Shown here: positions 57,995 to 64,000 of the stretch, one piece after another
How positions within the stretch are numbered: the first letter of the stretch is position 1
Layout of the letters: each line of letters opens with the position of its first letter
Assembly (NCBI GenBank): GCA_963576735.1
Contig: OY755172.1
Location: forward strand, 6,200,001-6,264,000
Source of the DNA: Bedellia somnulentella
Lineage: Eukaryota; Arthropoda; Insecta; Lepidoptera; Bedelliidae
Direction of reading: 5' to 3'
Length of the DNA stretch: 64,000 nucleotides
Translations under genes and position numbers: made by a program
Notes under the pieces: model-generated
What the model was told of the DNA's origin: nothing
The model's database searches: none
The model's input: the letters and a program-made list of their open reading frames with translations, nothing else

Positions 57995-58324
57995 CATAAC
58001 ATAACATAAACGTTCACGTCGAATGTCCCCGAAGGGGTTGGCATAGGCACTAATACTTCTGAACATCACGTCACTTTGTCCACACACTCTCGCGTCATAG
58101 GGGACAGGCCTATCGCCGTTTTGTACGAATACACTGTCACATGACTAAGTGCAACTCAGCCATGTGTGTTTCCTCACGATATTTTCCCTCACCATTAACA
58201 AGTAATTAAATTAACCACACATATGTTTTTAGAAAAGACAAATTGGTGTAGGCCCGACTCGGGATTTGAACACTAGTCGTTTGCACAATAACCGGTGTTC
58301 TACCCAATGAGCTATCACGGTCAC
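57995..58324 (-). repeat. SINE-B, full length
   Basis: 13-bp duplication TATATTTTATTAA at 57982-57994 and 58325-58337; head ACCGTGATAGCTCATTGGGT. Confidence 0.93.
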
Positions 58325-58337
58325 TATATTTTATTAA

Positions 58338-59735
58338 GTATTCCTTAAAATGACTTTCATAATGTTCTTATATTTCCTTACAAATTGTCATTGGCTAAAT
58401 AGTTAATTGGTTCTCCAATTATTTGTTTCATCTGTTATTGTATGATATGGGCTTAAATCAGTACAACTCAACATTGTAATAAGTTGAGCCTGTGCTATGA
58501 ATGTCAAACCATTTTGAATAGCCTAAATATGATAAAACAAATATTGTTAGTTCTCTTTTACAGTACAACCATATTTACTATCGCCAAAAGTTCCAAATGG
58601 GGAAAACAGAAATTATCAATCGCCTCTTTGTGCGGTCCTGGGAAATCTCTCACGCTTCACTTAAATTCATCAAAATGTTACTTTCTTTCGTGGTCAATAT
58701 TATTCTTACCACTACAAAGGTTTGCCTGATTAGCACTTCTTTTTAAATCCAAAAACGTTTACCCCTATTATCCCTATAGTCTATTATGATACTCCTATGT
58801 TCTGTGATGATACTACGATCCACACTACGGTTTTCACATTCTCTTGCGGCATAACTTGAAGGAATTCAGTTATGTTGGTTCCCGTATGGCGTTTCTTTAT
58901 AATTTTCAGCGTAGACAAAGTAACCACACACAGGGCATTTGAAAGCATGCAAAGATGTAAGCCTGATTTATGATTTGAACTCTGTACCGCTAACAAGGTT
59001 TACATTAAAACAAAATGCATATAAGTATAAATAATCAAGATACATTATGAGCTCGTGTCTCGTAAGAGCATTAATAGAGTCATAAATTGCGCACTAAGAT
59101 TTTCTCCACTACCGCCAGTTTAATGAATAATTTATGATTTCGCCATACAAACGTAATGTGGTTGCACGCTGAAGCGATTCCCTGAAGCAATTAAAGAAAC
59201 TCCCAGAACATGTATCTGGTTGAATAAATAAGAAGTGAATAATTACAGTGTTGGGTCTCGTTGGCATGTCCAGTAAACAGTAATATAAAAAAGACTGTTC
59301 ACTCTTAAATACAAGAATGCAAATATATTTTATTCTTACATAGATATTGAACTTCTTCCAGTACATAAGAAAGCTTATTAGTAAGTTTGTGGGTCTAAAA
59401 TCTGTTGAAGAATCTTCTAAAAATCGGAGAAAATATAAAAGTTAAAAATAAAGTACATTCCTGTAAAATGAGTGTCTGTTTATATAAATACTGTATAAAT
59501 AAACTCTGTAACGATTGAATTATATAAGGGTATAGAAAAACGATCGATTGACTGACTAAACTTTCTCGATTCAGTTTCATTGATCTACAATTTCAATTAC
59601 TTTTATTATAGGTACTTAGTTTATTCACAATGATTGTTCATGATATAGCAAACATTATCATTAATCAGTGGGTCTGTATTATTAGTACAAGTAACTACCA
59701 GCCCACCTACATTGAAATAACCTTTATTACTAGAT
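58338..59735. other. no gene seen
   Basis: AT-rich; an 81-codon plus frame at 58484-58729 and a 70-codon minus frame at 58996-58784 show no domain. Confidence 0.5.
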
Positions 59736-59745
59736 AACACATGAT

Positions 59746-59975
59746 AAACAACCAAGATACCTAAGTGGTTAGAACATGCGCTTGTCACGCAGAGAGGCGT
59801 CGGGGTTTGATCTCCGAGTCGGGCCTACACAAATGTGTCTTTTCTAAAGTCATATATGTGGTTAATTTATCTTGGTTGTTAACGGTGAGAAGGTTCAGAA
59901 GTATTAGTACTTTTGCCAAGTACTAATACTTCTGATTCCCATCGGGGATATACGGCGTGAGCGTTTTAGTTTGAG
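59746..59975 (+). repeat. SINE-B with a different tRNA-like head and a rearranged body
   Basis: AACACATGAT at 59736-59745 and 59976-59985. The head reads AGATACCTAAGTGGTTAGAAC with B box GGTTTGATCTCC, unlike the GATAGCTCAGTGGGT head of other copies, then joins the standard body at TCGGGCCTACAC. About 150 bp of body is missing and replaced by a 17-bp perfect hairpin (59896-59934). Confidence 0.88.
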
Positions 59976-60015
59976 AACACATGATGTTGATTAAAACATG
60001 TAGTTCTGTTCATTC

Positions 60016-60230
60016 ATTTGCTGTGTAGTGTCGGCTTAGAATAGCACTACCCCATTTCTTCCGGTGGGTGTACGTAAGAGGCGACTAACGGTATTGGGGC
60101 TTTTAAGGGATTTTTGGGCGATGCGGTTTGAGACCCATCACTAACAACCTTTACTTTACCATCTTTTCCCCACTCAAGTTTCCAAAAGTGGCTGAGGAAT
60201 TTATAGCTGTGAGTATATGTATGTATGTAT
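60016..60230 (+). repeat. SINE-A lacking ~40 bp near its 3' end
   Basis: 13-bp duplication GTTCTGTTCATTC at 60003-60015 and 60231-60243. Confidence 0.93.
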
Positions 60231-60243
60231 GTTCTGTTCATTC

Positions 60244-62802
60244 TGACGAATGCATACCATGTCACGCAGTAAAACTGTCGCTATACCGCGTGATAATGAC
60301 AAGTAAACGTTCTCGAGGTCGCATAACTTCCCGCAGTCTATAAAAGTTATGCTCGATACTTGTAAGAGCCACCTGTTACCTGCCAATAAGTCAGGAGATA
60401 CGAGATAGGCTCCCTCGTGAATTGACAAGACGGTAACTACACAAAATTACACACTACTACTCCCGCCCACATTACTTGTACGTTGCGCTGATAAACTACT
60501 GAAACAATACAGTTTCCATAAACTTTCAGAGGTTTTGAACAACGCCATTGTTGATGATACTACTTCAAATCAATATTTAACATTGTTTTACATGAAACAG
60601 GAATCGAAGGTTACTTTTACCATAAGAATTCGACATCATTTTACTAGATGGTTTTTTAAGATAACACAATAGATTCGATAAAAAAACTCATAAACGCCGC
60701 GCAGGAAAGAAGCATTTTTTTCCTAAAAAACATGTGACTATTGTCATTTCTATCGCCATCTTAGATGAACAAAATGTAACATAACTGAATAAAATCGAGT
60801 CACGTGTGACCTTTAATGTTTTCCTCGCCTTCGGTAACCTTTATAAATGAAACTTACAGAGTTTAAAATAACTGCTTTTAAATCCTTTACAAACAAACGA
60901 ACAGTCACTAAATATGTTTATACAAACATATCTGTTCCCTTATCAAGAAAGGATGAATGGTTTCCATTTCGGCCAAGAAATGACTGGTTATATATTTGAT
61001 TTATAAAGATCACCCCATCGAATACAGAAATACAATGAAGACATGTTGACAGTGCAGTTTCGCTTTCCTGAACCACAAATCAATCATAGGTAGTCGTTTC
61101 CTGAAGAAGCATAAGACCCATTCCAATAGTAAACATGACATAAATCAGGTTGTTGTGGTTCTTTTTATTCCTTACTAATGCGCTTGGTTCCCTGGAAATA
61201 GATAGCACCGGTATTTTGGGATGTCCTATCATTTAATAATGCAAAATTTTCAAGGATTGTGTTAATATGTAGTAAAAGTTTATTACTTTTCAGGTTACAA
61301 TTTTGTTGTTTATAAATATTATAAAAAGGAAAGATAAGTTTGTCTATTTATTCGTCTGTAATGAGTAGGCTCTGAAAGCAACCCACCGGTTTTATATATT
61401 ATTTCATCAATAAATACCTGAGCAAGTAAGCAACATAAGGTATAAATCATTATGCTCAATCAGATAAGATGTGAACAGTGATTGAAGAAAACTGAGACCT
61501 TTGAAAAATAATATTACTCGGGCAAAGCTGGGAAAGCTTACTAGTATTTCAATAATATGGTCATAGTTAAACTGGAGAAATATGCACTGAATAGAATCGA
61601 CTTATACAACCTGCGGGGCAAGCACGAGCTTTTTATAAGATCGATAAAGGGCGTGATACGGAGATTTTATCACTTGTCCTTGTATACCATATCTCAAAAC
61701 ATTGACTGCGAGCACGAGGCGCAATGTTATCGAATGCCTCGACGTAAGTGACGTCATAGACCGAATGTTTTCATCGATTTATTGAATAATATCGATATTT
61801 GCGAGCACGAGGCACTTTGTAATGCACCAAAGTTTTCGATTTCTGACATTTGGATGACGAAAACTTATAAAGTTTTATCGTGGTGCTTTGGGGGTGACGA
61901 TAGATGATTGTTGATTGTACTTTCTTTGATTTTGCTCAAAAGGTGCACTAGTTTTACTTATATATAGTGAAATATATTTAATAACATGTAGTGTAATATA
62001 TTTAATAACATGTAGTGTAGTGAAAAAATGTTGTGAATAAAATACTAAATACATAGAATTTTGTGACTAAATATAACACTAAGTTGTGCCGTCGAACTTG
62101 AGAAAAATGTGTTTCCTCTTCAATAATTGTGTGGATGGTGATAATTTACAACTATACATGAATGAACATATGACATAGCGACCTTGCGTTACGTACGACC
62201 CAATTGCGATTTAATCCTTTAGGTCTGCCACTGCAAGTATAAAGATTAAGAAGAAGACCAAATATAATCCAATAACAATATTTCTAATGATGATATCCGT
62301 TTGGATAGCTTTTAAGAAAAACTGTGGCATAACACGAGAACTATGGTTAAAGTGAAATAAGAGGTAAGTGTATTTACAAAGTATAAAACAAAATAAAGTG
62401 GCTAGTGATAGTCTCCTCTGGCTTCTCCAATGGAAAAAAAATGGCGATAGTATATTTTTGTATTGTATATTTACTCAATTCAATAAATGTAAAATGATTA
62501 ATTATTATCTTTATAGTCCCAGCCACCCTTTGTTATCATGAAACAGTGTTAACAAAATGTAAAGCCCAATTACAAAATACTCTAAGCTAAGAAATTTTCT
62601 TCTTAACTAACTAATTGAACATAATAATATTATAACAAATGCAAGGATCTTACCATTTATCTTTAATTATGGATATACCGCAATATCACAGTTCATCTAC
62701 ATGATAACCCCATAGTCACATTTAGGAAAAACTGAATCTCATCTTTCTTCATTTATTTATAAGTTCTACAATACAATACTGTTATGGTTATGAATCCTAG
62801 TT
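60244..62802. other. no gene seen; GCGAGCACGAGGC repeats at 61615-61820
   Basis: GCGAGCACGAGGC occurs at about 61709 and 61801, with GCAAGCACGAGC near 61618; the block ends with an inverted pair around ACCAAAGTTTTCG / CGAAAACTT. It looks like part of a repeat. TATAAAAG at 60339 has no matching downstream gene. Confidence 0.45.
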
Positions 62803-63196
62803 GGACATAGCCAGAGCTTCAGAATTAACAATTCCTCAAACACTTTTGGAAATTAAATGGAAAAAAATATAAAAGAAAACTATCATTCCCAATAGGCCTC
62901 CAGCCACATAGCCCATTTATGTTAAGTTTTAAGTTAACTCATTGTTTGAAGTACATGAAAGAATCAATTAAATACATTATATATAATAGATTAACTTGTA
63001 TCTGTATTATGAATGTTTTTTTGAACTCTGCAAATACAAAAAATATTAGCCACATGGTAAAACTTGATATTTGTACTTATGGTGGTTTATTGTGGCAAAC
63101 AGTTACCAACAACACACAAGTTGACTACATCGCCCATCTCTAGCCAACCACCACTTAAAAAGCCCCATACCCTTACTCACTTTGTGCCTCATTCTA
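62803..63196 (-). repeat. SINE-A, degenerate and split
   Basis: 3' side at 62803-62917 (GCCAGAGCTTCAGAATT ... CCTCCAGCCACATAGCCC) and 5' side at 63133-63196 (CCACTTAAAAAGCCCCATACC); the ~215 bp between look inserted. Confidence 0.5.
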
Positions 63197-63694
63197 CTAA
63201 ATATATCTTATGGGTATAATGCACTGTAATAACTACAAACTATTCATTGTGCCTCATTTGCTTATTGCTAACAATTTTATTTTACCTTCCTAAAATACAC
63301 AGTTAGTATTTAGTTTCCAAAGTACATAGCTTAGCAGCAATTCTGAATTTTTACTTTATAGTCTATCAACATTTTTCAATAAAAATATGTTATGTTGTAT
63401 TTCAGTTTATCACCTATCAAGATTTAGTTACGGGATTTAAGATGGGAATAAATTGTATATCAATTGAAGACAAAACATAAATTGCCTAATATTTTAGATG
63501 TAATACATGATGCCTCCCAATGGACTAAAATCATATTTGTACTATGTTCAATTGGTAAGTATACATAATTTGAAAAGTAAATACTTTAATTGTAAGTCAC
63601 CCATTTTCAACTAAGTATATCCAATATCAGTATTGTGAAAATATGATGCAATAGAATGGATAATTGAATCACATTTGTCAATCCCTAATCTAAT

Positions 63695-63890
63695 CTCTGG
63701 GTAGCCAGAGCTTTAGAATATGAAATTCATCAGCCGCTTCGTAAATTAAGTAAGTGAAAAATTTTAAGATAAGAAAAGCAACAACAACCATCAATAACTT
63801 ATCAAATTTTCTCCACTCTAATTTCAGAAGTAGCAGAAGATTCAAGATGTGAAGCTCTGGTTTCCCTTATTTGGATTTATAGTCATTCAT
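63695..63890. repeat. SINE-A, two opposed 3' halves
   Basis: Minus 3' half (GGGTAGCCAGAGCTTTAGAAT onward) meets a plus 3' half (TTTTCTCCACTC to GATTTATAGTCATTCATAC) near 63780, the same arrangement as at 133-350. Confidence 0.55.
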
Positions 63891-64000
63891 ACATCAATCA
63901 AGAATCAGTTTTTGGGATTAAAGAAGGGAATAATTTATTACTTTTATTGTAAATCACCTCATTTTTAAATATAATAAAAATTATGAAATAAAGTATTCAT

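Overview
This window looks like lepidopteran (moth or butterfly) nuclear DNA. It is AT-rich and has almost no long open frames outside a retrotransposon. It carries several families of short retroposons with 10-14 bp target-site duplications, tRNA-like SINE heads, and LINE relics of kinds common in Lepidoptera. No prokaryotic or CRISPR features were seen.

The only host gene I can support is part of a cyclic nucleotide-gated (CNG) channel alpha-type subunit on the minus strand. It reads from right to left: a 5' exon at 34213-34084, an S1-containing exon at 14523-14336, and an S2-to-selectivity-filter exon at 12950-12453. All junctions are in phase. The C-terminal exons (rest of pore, S6, C-linker, cyclic-nucleotide-binding domain) were not found and probably lie beyond the left edge. 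The introns are 19.6 kb and 1.4 kb. Inside the long one is a GC-rich 135-nt segment (24316-24182) with splice signals and the right phase to be an in-frame cassette exon. A partial, frame-altering copy of the 5' exon lies 125 bp beyond that exon's donor.

Much of the recognisable remaining sequence is mobile DNA. SINE-A, about 250 bp with an (ATGT)n tail, has about 30 copies or fragments. SINE-B, about 350 bp with a tRNA-like head and a (GTTAT)n tail, has about 12. A structurally intact two-ORF LINE with an ORF1 PHD finger, ORF2 endonuclease and RT occupies about 38.77-43.56 kb on the minus strand. There are relics of an R4/Dong-like LINE, RTE-like LINEs and a Ty1/copia element (RNase H plus one LTR). 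DNA elements include a hAT-like MITE with a perfect 8-bp duplication, a 1.67-kb element with ~220-bp inverted repeats, a fold-back unit with 135-bp arms around a LINE C-terminus, and a tRNA-like sequence between 32-bp inverted arms.

The most interesting structures are the SINE-A copy whose 5' third is inverted in place between target duplications (a twin-priming signature), the tandem duplication that preserves filled and empty states of one SINE insertion, the two inverted-repeat elements, and the candidate CNG cassette exon. The right-hand part (43.6-64 kb) contains no host gene I can recognise. All assignments come from reading the sequence; no database search was run.
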